Below are positions 27,166 to 34,720 of a stretch of DNA of 35,584 nt, piece by piece. The notes under the pieces were generated by a model, which was not told the origin of the DNA, did not search any database, and saw only the letters and a program-made list of their open reading frames with translations. How positions within the stretch are numbered: the first letter of the stretch is position 1; each line of letters starts with the position of its first letter. The position numbers and the translations under genes are program-made. The DNA is from Pseudomonas floridensis (GTDB lineage: Bacteria > Pseudomonadota > Gammaproteobacteria > Pseudomonadales > Pseudomonadaceae), in the NCBI RefSeq assembly GCF_002087235.1, contig NZ_MUIO01000035.1, positions 1-35,584 of the forward strand, written 5' to 3'.

Positions 27166-27202
27166 GCAGGAGAGCCGGGTGCACGCCACTCAGCTCTCCT
27201 GC
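27166..27202 (+). terminator. Hairpin after glpD
   Basis: GCAGGAGAGC (27166-27175) pairs perfectly with GCTCTCCTGC (27193-27202). There is no T-run after it, so it may stabilise the 3' end or give only partial termination. Confidence 0.5.
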
Positions 27203-27296
27203 TGCCGTTCCCGGTAAGCCTCTCAATATTCTTCCGGCGAACCCGCCCTACGACACACCTCGCTTCGCGAACCGCATGGGACTGATCGGCAGTCCA

Positions 27297-27341
27297 TTCG
27301 GTTTCCCGAACTCCATGTCCCTTCACGTTCGGCTTCCCGGA
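27297..27341 (+). promoter_or_regulatory. Two AauR-type activator sites (TTCGG-N4-CCGAA)
   Basis: TTCGG-TTTC-CCGAA (27297-27310) is a perfect inverted repeat. TTCGG-CTTC-CCGGA (27328-27341) is the same with one mismatch. The centres are 31 bp apart, about three helical turns, and lie about 80-115 bp upstream of the sigma-54 promoter. I recall TTCGG-N4-CCGAA as the motif proposed for AauR upstream of the P. putida aat operon. Confidence 0.72.
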
Positions 27342-27388
27342 CGCCGCGTCTCTCCTCCCCCGTCTCAAAAAAGATAAAACCCCTTTAA

Positions 27389-27401
27389 ATTCAATAAATT
27401 A
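27389..27401 (+). promoter_or_regulatory. Candidate IHF site
   Basis: ATTCAATAAATTA fits WATCAA-N4-TTR with one mismatch. It lies in an AT-rich stretch between the activator sites and the sigma-54 promoter, the usual place for a DNA bend. Confidence 0.5.
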
Positions 27402-27417
27402 ATCCTTTCTAAAAGCC

Positions 27418-27433
27418 TGGCACGACTCATGCT
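27418..27433 (+). promoter_or_regulatory. Sigma-54 promoter of gltIJKL
   Basis: TGGCACGACTCATGCT matches TGGCACG-N4-TTGCW with one difference. The invariant GG (27419-27420) and GC (27431-27432) are spaced exactly as required. It is followed by a leader of about 115 nt before the gltI ATG. Confidence 0.82.
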
Positions 27434-27558
27434 CTACACTCTGCATCGACAGCTTCGACATACGCGTGTGTCTGGTTCAGGACGCCGTTGAAGCAATCGT
27501 CAAGAAGTGGACAGCCCAAGGCGTCCTATCAATAAAAAATGAAATCGAGGATTCATCG

Positions 27559-28485
27559 ATGCGCATCGTTCCCCATCTGTTGGGCGCAGCAATCGCTGCC
27601 GCTCTGATCAGCACTCCAGCACTGGCGGCTGAATTGACCGGCACACTGAAGAAGATCAAAGAGTCCGGCACCATCACCCTCGGCCACCGCGACGCGTCCA
27701 TCCCTTTCTCCTACATTGCTGACGCTTCCGGCGTACCGATGGGCTACTCCCACGACATCCAGCTGAAAATCGTCGAAGGCATCAAGAAAGAACTGGACAT
27801 GCCTGACCTGAAGGTCAAGTACAACCTGGTGACATCTCAGACCCGTATCCCGCTGGTCCAGAACGGCACCGTTGACGTGGAATGCGGCTCAACCACCAAC
27901 AACGTCGAGCGCCAACAGCAAGTCGACTTCTCGATCGGCATCTTCGAAGTCGGCACCCGCCTGCTGGCCAAGAAAGACTCCAGCTACAAGGACTTCGATG
28001 ACCTGAAAGGCAAGAACGTTGTGACCACCGCTGGCACCACGTCCGAGCGCATTCTCAAGGCCATGAACGCTGACAAGCAGATGGGCATGAACGTCATCTC
28101 CGCCAAAGACCATGGCGAGTCGTTCCAGATGCTGGAATCCGGTCGCGCCGTGGCATTCATGATGGACGACGCATTGCTGGCAGGCGAAATGGCCAAGGCC
28201 AAGAAGCCGGATGACTGGGCCGTGACCGGTACCGCACAGTCTTACGAAATCTATGGCTGTATGGTTCGCAAGGGCGATGAACCGTTCAAGAAAGCCGTGG
28301 ACGACGCCATCGTTGCAACGTTCAAGTCGGGCGAAATCAATACCATCTATAACAAGTGGTTCCAGTCGCCGGTTCCGCCAAAGGGCCTGAATCTGCAGTT
28401 CCCGATGAGCGACAAGCTCAAACAATTGATCGCCAACCCGACCGACAAAGCCGCTGACCAAGTGGCTGACGACAAGAAGGCCTGA
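27559..28485 (+). CDS. gltI: Glutamate/aspartate ABC transporter, periplasmic binding protein (GltI/AatJ)
   Basis: Captures acidic amino acids in the periplasm for import. The ATG at 27559 after GAGG gives 308 residues starting with a signal peptide (MRIVPHLLGAAIAAALISTP, cleavage near ALA-A-E at 23-24). The mature part is a family 3 solute-binding protein: SGTITLGHRDASIPFSYI, VDVECGSTTNNVERQQQVDF and VVTTAGTTSERILK are typical of the GltI/AatJ branch. A frame from 27466 is an upstream extension without a signal peptide and is rejected. It heads the operon behind the sigma-54 promoter and is separated from gltJ by two hairpins. Confidence 0.95.
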   Translation: MRIVPHLLGAAIAAALISTPALAAELTGTLKKIKESGTITLGHRDASIPFSYIADASGVPMGYSHDIQLKIVEGIKKELDMPDLKVKYNLVTSQTRIPLVQNGTVDVECGSTTNNVERQQQVDFSIGIFEVGTRLLAKKDSSYKDFDDLKGKNVVTTAGTTSERILKAMNADKQMGMNVISAKDHGESFQMLESGRAVAFMMDDALLAGEMAKAKKPDDWAVTGTAQSYEIYGCMVRKGDEPFKKAVDDAIVATFKSGEINTIYNKWFQSPVPPKGLNLQFPMSDKLKQLIANPTDKAADQVADDKKA

Positions 28486-28492
28486 GCAACCG

Positions 28493-28545
28493 GTTCAGCG
28501 TCGCTGAACTGATTGCCTCCCGAGCGAGCACCTTGCTCGCCCGGG
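28493..28545 (+). terminator. Tandem hairpins between gltI and gltJ (mRNA stabiliser/attenuator)
   Basis: GTTCAGC/GCTGAAC (28493-28509) is followed by a 12-bp stem (28519-28530 with 28534-28545, one A-C mismatch). No T-run follows. Structures like these after a binding-protein gene often protect its mRNA and lower permease expression. Confidence 0.55.
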
Positions 28546-28597
28546 GACCGGCACCGCGTGCATTTCGATAGAAATAGAACAAGAGGGGGAGACCCTG

Positions 28598-29344
28598 ATG
28601 AATTACAACTGGGACTGGGGCGTGTTCTTCAAGTCCACCGGCGTCGGCAGCGAGACCTATCTGGACTGGTTCATATCCGGTCTGGGCTGGACCATCGCCA
28701 TTGCAGTCGTCGCCTGGATCATCGCCCTGATACTGGGCTCGGTCCTCGGTGTCATGCGCACCGTGCCAAACCGTCTGGTGTCGGGTATCGCCACGATCTA
28801 CGTGGAAATCTTCCGCAATGTGCCACTGCTGGTGCAGCTGTTCATCTGGTACTTCCTGGTGCCTGACCTGCTGCCTGAAAACTTGCAGGAGTGGTACAAG
28901 CAAGACCTCAATCCGACGACCTCGGCGTTTCTGAGTGTCGTGGTCTGCCTTGGCCTGTTCACGGCCGCCCGTGTCTGCGAGCAGGTGCGTACGGGTATTC
29001 AGGCGCTGCCCAAGGGTCAGGAATCGGCCGCTCGCGCCATGGGCTTCAAGCTGCCGCAGATCTACTGGAACGTGCTGCTGCCACAAGCCTATCGCATCAT
29101 CATTCCGCCGCTTACCTCCGAATTCCTGAACGTGTTCAAGAACTCGTCGGTGGCGTCGCTGATCGGCCTGATGGAGCTGCTCGCGCAGACCAAACAGACC
29201 GCCGAGTTCTCCGCCAATCTGTTCGAAGCCTTCACCCTGGCCACCCTCATCTACTTCACGCTGAACATGAGCCTGATGCTGTTGATGCGCCTGATCGAGA
29301 AGAAAGTCGCAGTGCCCGGCCTGATCTCTCTGGGAGGTAAATGA
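28598..29344 (+). CDS. gltJ: Glutamate/aspartate ABC transporter, permease (GltJ/AatQ)
   Basis: One of two membrane subunits of the acidic amino acid importer. The 248-residue protein has an N-terminal periplasmic/amphipathic part (about 1-23), then hydrophobic helices starting at WFISGLGWTIAIAVVAWIIA. The EAA-type loop that contacts the ATPase is near 129-150 (RTGIQALPKGQESAARAMG). It belongs to the HisM/GlnP group of permeases. A GGGGGAG ribosome site precedes the ATG. It overlaps gltK by 4 nt (ATGA). Confidence 0.95.
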   Translation: MNYNWDWGVFFKSTGVGSETYLDWFISGLGWTIAIAVVAWIIALILGSVLGVMRTVPNRLVSGIATIYVEIFRNVPLLVQLFIWYFLVPDLLPENLQEWYKQDLNPTTSAFLSVVVCLGLFTAARVCEQVRTGIQALPKGQESAARAMGFKLPQIYWNVLLPQAYRIIIPPLTSEFLNVFKNSSVASLIGLMELLAQTKQTAEFSANLFEAFTLATLIYFTLNMSLMLLMRLIEKKVAVPGLISLGGK

Positions 29345-30009
29345 TGGACTTCACTGGAATCGTTCCCGCCCTGCCGGGCTTGTGGAACGGCATGGTCATG
29401 ACCCTCAAGCTGATGGCGATGGGCGTGGTCGGTGGTCTGGTGCTCGGCACCCTGCTGGCCTTGATGCGACTCTCATCGAACAAGCTGCTGTCCAACGTGG
29501 CCGGCGCTTATGTGAACTACTTTCGCTCGATCCCGCTGCTGCTGGTGATCACCTGGTTCTATCTGGCGGTGCCGTTCGTACTGCGCTGGATCACGGGCGA
29601 AGACACACCTGTCGGGGCGTTCACCTCCTGTGTCGTGGCGTTCATGATGTTCGAGGCCGCGTACTTCTGCGAAATCGTGCGTGCCGGTGTGCAGTCCATT
29701 TCCAAGGGGCAGATGGGCGCAGCCCAGGCCTTGGGCATGAATTACAGCCAGATGATGCGTCTGATCATCCTGCCCCAGGCGTTTCGCAAGATGACGCCCC
29801 TGCTGCTGCAACAGAGCATCATCCTGTTTCAGGACACCTCGCTGGTTTACACCGTGGGCCTGGTTGACTTCCTCAACGCCTCGCGTGCCAGCGGCGACAT
29901 CATCGGTCGCGCCAACGAGTTCCTGATCATTGCCGGTCTGGTGTATTTCACGATCAGCTTCGCCGCCTCGCTGCTGGTGAAGCGTTTGCAAAAAAGGTTC
30001 GCCGTATGA
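29341..30009 (+). CDS. gltK: Glutamate/aspartate ABC transporter, permease (GltK/AatM)
   Basis: The second permease subunit, 222 residues, HisM-type. Hydrophobic helices begin at [20 protein letters not shown]; the EAA loop is [19 protein letters not shown] (about 117-136). The ATG at 29341 overlaps the gltJ stop, and a second ATG follows at once at 29344, so the exact start is uncertain by one codon. Its own stop overlaps the gltL start in the same way, so the three genes are translationally linked for balanced complex assembly. Confidence 0.95.
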   Translation: MMDFTGIVPALPGLWNGMVMTLKLMAMGVVGGLVLGTLLALMRLSSNKLLSNVAGAYVNYFRSIPLLLVITWFYLAVPFVLRWITGEDTPVGAFTSCVVAFMMFEAAYFCEIVRAGVQSISKGQMGAAQALGMNYSQMMRLIILPQAFRKMTPLLLQQSIILFQDTSLVYTVGLVDFLNASRASGDIIGRANEFLIIAGLVYFTISFAASLLVKRLQKRFAV

Positions 30010-30740
30010 TTTCCATCAAAAACGTCAACAAGTGGTATGGGGACTTCCAGGTACTGACCGATTGCAGCACCGAGGTCAGCAAAGGCGAAGTGGTCGTGGT
30101 CTGCGGTCCTTCCGGGTCCGGTAAATCGACGCTGATCAAATGCGTCAACGCACTGGAGCCGTTCCAGAAAGGCGACATCGTCGTTGATGGCACCTCGATC
30201 TCCGACGCCAAGACCAACCTGCCCAAGCTGCGCTCGCGGGTGGGCATGGTGTTCCAGCATTTCGAACTGTTCCCGCACCTGAGCATCGTCGAGAACCTGA
30301 CCATTGCGCAGATCAAGGTGCTGGGCCGCAGCAAGGCCGAAGCCACCGAAAAAGGCCTCAAGCTGCTCGACCGCGTCGGTCTCTCGGAGCATGCCCACAA
30401 GCATCCGGGCCAGCTTTCCGGTGGACAACAGCAGCGTGTGGCCATCGCCCGTGCCCTGGCCATGGATCCGGTGGTGATGCTGTTCGACGAACCTACCTCC
30501 GCGCTGGACCCGGAAATGGTCAACGAAGTGCTCGACGTGATGGTGCAACTGGCACATGAAGGCATGACCATGATGTGCGTGACCCACGAAATGGGTTTCG
30601 CTCGCAAGGTTGCCAACCGTGTGATCTTCATGGACAAGGGCCAGATCGTCGAAGACTGTCCCAAGGAAGAGTTCTTCGGTGACGTTTCCGCACGTTCCGA
30701 ACGCGCCCAGCAATTCCTCGCCAAGATCCTTCAGCACTAA
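30006..30740 (+). CDS. gltL: Glutamate/aspartate ABC transporter, ATPase (GltL/AatP)
   Basis: The ATPase subunit, 244 residues, of the polar amino acid transporter group. Walker [10 protein letters not shown] is at 34-42, the Q-loop in [11 protein letters not shown], the signature LSGGQQQR at 137-144, Walker B VMLFDEP ending at 163, followed by TSALDPEM and the switch His in VTHEMGFA. Start overlaps gltK (ATGA). A small hairpin (GCCCGT..ACGGGC, 30758-30774) lies between it and aauS without a T-run, so some read-through into aauSR is possible. Confidence 0.96.
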   Translation: MISIKNVNKWYGDFQVLTDCSTEVSKGEVVVVCGPSGSGKSTLIKCVNALEPFQKGDIVVDGTSISDAKTNLPKLRSRVGMVFQHFELFPHLSIVENLTIAQIKVLGRSKAEATEKGLKLLDRVGLSEHAHKHPGQLSGGQQQRVAIARALAMDPVVMLFDEPTSALDPEMVNEVLDVMVQLAHEGMTMMCVTHEMGFARKVANRVIFMDKGQIVEDCPKEEFFGDVSARSERAQQFLAKILQH

Positions 30741-30799
30741 GCATTACGCCGCCAGTTGCCCGTCCTGCACGGGCGGCTGTTCGGTTCAGGACGACTGTG

Positions 30800-32719
30800 A
30801 TGAAATGCGACCCCACTCCATATCGCGCCGCGCCGCCATCACTCGCCGTGAAACCCCGTCTGATCCGCCAACTGTTCCTGCCACCGCTGATCTTCATCCT
30901 GATGATCGGGCTCGGCTACGCAACGTATCTGGTCAGTGAACACAATGGCATCAAGAACCTGCGCGAAAGCGGCGAGCGGCAGCTGGAATTGCATGCGCGA
31001 ACAGTCGAAAGCGAGATCAGCAAATACACCTATCTGCCCAGCGTGCTGGAACTGGAATCCAGCGTCTCGCAACTGCTCAACGAGCCAGGCCCCCAGCTTC
31101 AGCAGCAGGTCAACAGTTATCTGGAAGGCTTGAACCGCCGCAGTCGCAGCCGTGCCATTTTCGTGCTCGACACCACAGGCCGCGTGCTGGCAACCAGCAA
31201 CTGGCGTGACAGCGACAGCTATCAGGGCGAAGACCTTTCATTCCGGGCGTATTTTCAGGACGCTGTGCGCGGCTTGCCCGGACGCTTTTACGGCATCGGC
31301 ACCACCACTGGAGAGTCCGGTTATTACCTGGCCCACGGGCTGGAAGAAAAAGGCCGGATCATCGGCGTGGCCGTGATCAAGGTTCGACTCGAAGCCCTTG
31401 AAGAACGCTGGCAGCGCGCCCGCCTGGAGGCCTTCGTCAGCGATGAGAACGGCATCATCATTCTGTCCAGCGATCCGGCCCGTCGCTTGAAATCGGTACG
31501 CCCGCTGACCCCGGACATCAAAGAGCGGCTGGCGCGCAGCCTGCAATATTACTGGTGGCCGCTCAACGAGCTGGTGCCGCTGGAACGCGAGTCGCTCTCT
31601 GAAGGCGTCGAGAAACTCACCTTTCCGGCCAATATCACGGTCGATCGTGAGCACAAACAGGTCAGCTATCTGGCGCAGACTCGCCAGTTGAGCGATTCGC
31701 CCTGGCACTTGACCCTGCTCACCCCGCTCGAAGACCTGCGCCGCGAAGCCGCAAGCCACGGCATGCTGGTGGCCGTGGCCTTCGCGCTGGTGACGTTCCT
31801 GTTGATCGCCTGGAACGAGCGTCGCAAAGTGATCGCCACCCGTCTGGCCGCTCGCGAGGCACTGGAAGCGGCCAACAATGAGCTGGAACGCAAGATCGCC
31901 GAGCGCACCGAACACCTGCGTGCCAGCAACGAACGCCTCAAGGCGCAGATTCGTGAACGTCGGCAGGCCGAGGACACCTTACGCAAGGCGCAGGATGAAC
32001 TGGTACAGGCGGGCAAACTCGCCGCCATTGGTCAGATGTCCACCAGCATCGCCCATGAACTGAATCAGCCGCTGGCGGCCCTGCGCACGCTGTCCGGTAA
32101 TACCGTCCGCTTTCTGGAGCGTGGCGCGCTGGATACCGCAAGCACCAACCTGCGTACCATCAATGATCTGGTGGACCGCATGGGTCGCATCACGGCCAGC
32201 CTGCGCGCCTTTGCCCGACGCGGCGACGATCAGGGTCAGGCCCGATTGAGCAAGGCGTCAGACGCGGCGCTGCAATTGCTGGCGGTGCGTATCGAACAGT
32301 CCGCCCTGACGCTGCATCAGGATTTCGCCGACGCCACACTCGCCATCGATCAGACCCGACTGGAGCAGATTCTGGTCAACCTGATCGGCAACGCCCTCGA
32401 CGCCATGCAGGCGCAGCCCCGGCCGCAACTGTGGATAGAAGGCGCGATTGCCGAAGGTCGCTATCGCCTGCTGGTTCGTGACAACGGTCATGGAATCGAC
32501 AGGGAGACGCGCAAACATCTGTTCGAACCGTTCTTCACCACCAAACCCGGCGAACAGGGGCTCGGGCTGGGCCTGACCCTATCGGCCAGCCTGGCAGCCG
32601 CGGCCGGAGGCAGCCTGAGTGCGGAGGATACGGACGACGGTGGCAGCACCTTCGTACTGTGCCTGCCCTTCATCGAAGACAGCGCGCCAACCGAACCTCG
32701 CCCAAGCGAGCCGACATGA
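30800..32719 (+). CDS. aauS: Sensor histidine kinase AauS (DctB-like)
   Basis: The membrane kinase expected to sense acidic amino acids and phosphorylate AauR. From the ATG at 30800 it has 639 residues; a GTG directly upstream at 30797 also fits the AGGA site. Transmembrane helices at about 23-44 and 320-338 enclose a periplasmic dCache-type sensor (about 45-318). A coiled coil (350-400) leads to the kinase core: H419 in TSIAHELNQPLAALR, N box 527-535 (NLIGNALDA), G1 DNGHGI (561-566) and G2 GEQGLGLGL (584-592). It follows the transporter it regulates and precedes aauR by 10 nt. DctB for C4-dicarboxylates is the nearest alternative; the context favours AauS. Confidence 0.92.
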   Translation: MKCDPTPYRAAPPSLAVKPRLIRQLFLPPLIFILMIGLGYATYLVSEHNGIKNLRESGERQLELHARTVESEISKYTYLPSVLELESSVSQLLNEPGPQLQQQVNSYLEGLNRRSRSRAIFVLDTTGRVLATSNWRDSDSYQGEDLSFRAYFQDAVRGLPGRFYGIGTTTGESGYYLAHGLEEKGRIIGVAVIKVRLEALEERWQRARLEAFVSDENGIIILSSDPARRLKSVRPLTPDIKERLARSLQYYWWPLNELVPLERESLSEGVEKLTFPANITVDREHKQVSYLAQTRQLSDSPWHLTLLTPLEDLRREAASHGMLVAVAFALVTFLLIAWNERRKVIATRLAAREALEAANNELERKIAERTEHLRASNERLKAQIRERRQAEDTLRKAQDELVQAGKLAAIGQMSTSIAHELNQPLAALRTLSGNTVRFLERGALDTASTNLRTINDLVDRMGRITASLRAFARRGDDQGQARLSKASDAALQLLAVRIEQSALTLHQDFADATLAIDQTRLEQILVNLIGNALDAMQAQPRPQLWIEGAIAEGRYRLLVRDNGHGIDRETRKHLFEPFFTTKPGEQGLGLGLTLSASLAAAAGGSLSAEDTDDGGSTFVLCLPFIEDSAPTEPRPSEPT

Positions 32720-32729
32720 GACATCAACC

Positions 32730-34058
32730 ATGAACATCAACAGTGACTTGACCGTCCTGATTGTCGAAGACGACCCGCATGTATTGCTGGGCTGCCAACA
32801 GGCGCTGGCCCTGGAAGACATCGTCAGCGAAGGCGTTTCAAGCGCCGAAGAAGCGTTGCAGCGCATCGGCGACAATTTTGCCGGTATCGTCATCAGCGAT
32901 ATCCGTCTGCCAGGCATCGACGGGCTGGAGCTGCTGAGCCGCCTCAAGGCGCGTGATAGCAGCCTGCCGGTGGTGCTGATTACCGGGCACGGCGATATTT
33001 CGATGGCCGTCAACGCCATGCGCGATGGCGCCTACGACTTCATGGAAAAGCCCTTCTCACCGGAACGGTTGGTCGATGTCACGCGGCGCGCCCTGGAGCA
33101 ACGCGCACTGGCGCGAGAAGTCTGGGCGCTGCGCAAGCAACTGGCCGAACGCGATTCGCTGGAAGGCAAGATCATCGGTCGCTCGCCCGCCATGCAAAAC
33201 CTGCGTGCGCTGATCGCCAATGTCGCCGACACCTCTGCCAACGTGCTGATCGAAGGTGAGACCGGCACCGGCAAGGAGCTGGTCGCTCGCTGCCTGCACG
33301 ATTTCAGTCGCCGCAAGCACAATCAGTTCGTGGCCCTCAATTGTGGCGGGCTGGCGGAAAGCCTGTTCGAGTCGGAAATCTTTGGCCATGAAGCCAACGC
33401 CTTCACCGGAGCCGGCAAGCGCCGGATCGGCAAGATCGAACACGCCCATGAAGGCACGCTGTTTCTCGACGAAGTGGAAAGCATGCCGGTCAACCTGCAG
33501 ATCAAGCTGTTGCGCGTCCTGCAGGAACGCACACTGGAACGTCTGGGGTCCAATCAGAGCGTGGCGGTGGATTGCCGGGTCATTGCGGCCACCAAGTCCG
33601 ACCTCAATGCGCTGGGCAAGACCAATCAGTTTCGCAGCGACCTTTACTATCGCCTGAACGTGGTGACGCTGGAACTGCCGCCGCTGCGCGAGCGTCGCGA
33701 GGACATCCCGCAGTTGTTCGAGCATTTCCTGCAACTGTCATCATTGCGCTTCGATCGGGAACCGCCCGCACTGGATCGCCAGACGATGTCCAGCCTGATG
33801 AGTCATGACTGGCCGGGCAATGTGCGCGAACTGCGCAACGTCGCCGAACGCTTCTCGCTGGGCCTGCCAGCGTTCAAGCAGACCGGGATGGTGATCGAAA
33901 ACCAAAGCCTGGGATTTGCCGAAGCCGTGGAAGCGTTCGAGCGCAACTTGCTCAGTGAGGCCTTGCAGCGCAGCGGCGGCAACCTCAGCCAGGCCAGTCA
34001 GGAACTGGGCATGGCCAAGACCACGCTGTTCGACAAGGTCAAGAAATACGGCCTTTGA
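32730..34058 (+). CDS. aauR: Sigma-54-dependent response regulator AauR (NtrC/DctD family)
   Basis: A 442-residue activator in three parts. The receiver (1-120) has D57 and K107. The AAA+ domain (about 147-380) has Walker A GETGTGKE (176-183), Walker B TLFLDE (243-248) and the sigma-54 contact loop NAFTGA (223-228), in which Asn replaces the usual first Gly. A Fis-type HTH ends the protein (EALQRSGGNLSQASQELGMA). The ATG at 32730 gives a normal receiver start; a longer frame from 32619 lies within aauS. Its proposed targets are the TTCGG-N4-CCGAA sites and sigma-54 promoter of gltI, 5.4 kb upstream. Confidence 0.93.
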   Translation: MNINSDLTVLIVEDDPHVLLGCQQALALEDIVSEGVSSAEEALQRIGDNFAGIVISDIRLPGIDGLELLSRLKARDSSLPVVLITGHGDISMAVNAMRDGAYDFMEKPFSPERLVDVTRRALEQRALAREVWALRKQLAERDSLEGKIIGRSPAMQNLRALIANVADTSANVLIEGETGTGKELVARCLHDFSRRKHNQFVALNCGGLAESLFESEIFGHEANAFTGAGKRRIGKIEHAHEGTLFLDEVESMPVNLQIKLLRVLQERTLERLGSNQSVAVDCRVIAATKSDLNALGKTNQFRSDLYYRLNVVTLELPPLRERREDIPQLFEHFLQLSSLRFDREPPALDRQTMSSLMSHDWPGNVRELRNVAERFSLGLPAFKQTGMVIENQSLGFAEAVEAFERNLLSEALQRSGGNLSQASQELGMAKTTLFDKVKKYGL

Positions 34059-34076
34059 GCCGGTCAGGAGAAGCCG

Positions 34077-34415
34077 TTGGACTTGGTACTCAAAGCGTTG
34101 TTAGGCGGTGCGGTGGTCGTCATCCTTGCGGCTCTGGCCAAAACCCGCAATTACTACATAGCAGGCCTGATCCCGCTGTTCCCGACGTTCGCACTGATCG
34201 CTCATTACATCGTCGGCAAAGGCCGGTCGCTGGACGACCTGAAAACCACCATTGTGTTCGGCATGTGGTCGATCATTCCCTACTTCGTCTACCTCGCGGC
34301 GCTCTACCTGCTGGTCGATCGCCTGCGCCTGGAAGCCTCACTGGCCCTCGCCGCCGTCGCCTGGCTGATAGCGGCAACACTGCTGGTGACGGTGTGGGTG
34401 CGGGTTCATGGGTGA
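34077..34415 (+). CDS. glpM: GlpM family membrane protein
   Basis: A 112-residue integral membrane protein with about four helices: DLVLKALLGGAVVVILAALA, then NYYIAGLIPLFPTFALIAHY, then IVFGMWSIIPYFVYLAALYL, then ALAAVAWLIAATLLVTVWV. It matches GlpM, known from the P. aeruginosa glp region and linked there to alginate/glycerol phenotypes; the molecular role is not established. The start is a TTG at 34077, fixed by AGGAG seven nt upstream and by the family start MDLVLKA. It lies 18 nt after aauR and could be cotranscribed with it. Confidence 0.88.
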   Translation: MDLVLKALLGGAVVVILAALAKTRNYYIAGLIPLFPTFALIAHYIVGKGRSLDDLKTTIVFGMWSIIPYFVYLAALYLLVDRLRLEASLALAAVAWLIAATLLVTVWVRVHG

Positions 34416-34434
34416 ACAGCAGCCCCTTTCCACA

Positions 34435-34576
34435 ATCCAGTGTAAGAGAAGTCGGCGAGCGAAGGTCAGCCAAGGCAAAAACAGGCAATGAAGCGGAGCT
34501 CAGTGTTGTACATGAGCATTCCGAACCTGTTTTTAACGCAGCATCACCGAGCGCAGCCACTTTTCGTACAGAGCCT
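34435..34576. repeat. MITE-like dispersed repeat, copy 2 (142 bp)
   Basis: It shares with copy 1 (6235-6378) the interior GTCGGCGAGCGAAGGTCAG, the stretch AACAGGCAA-GAAGCGGA, TGAGCATTCC and TTTAACGCAGCATCA, and an intact right end ACTTTTCGTACAGAGCCT (34559-34576). The left end is worn, with 12 of 18 terminal positions kept (34435-34452). Inside, GCTCA..TGAGC (34498-34518) can form a hairpin. It lies 19 nt after the glpM stop, in the same orientation as copy 1. Confidence 0.8.
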
Positions 34577-34720
34577 AGACGTAACCCCGACCTGATGCAG
34601 CCCGTGCGCTACGTAAGAATTTTCCGAATTTAATAGGTCTCACCTGCGCTGTCCGCTTCTGCATCGTGCTTCTGTTAAGTTGCGCGTGAAAGCTGTATCA
34701 GAAGTTGTCAGGGAGACATC

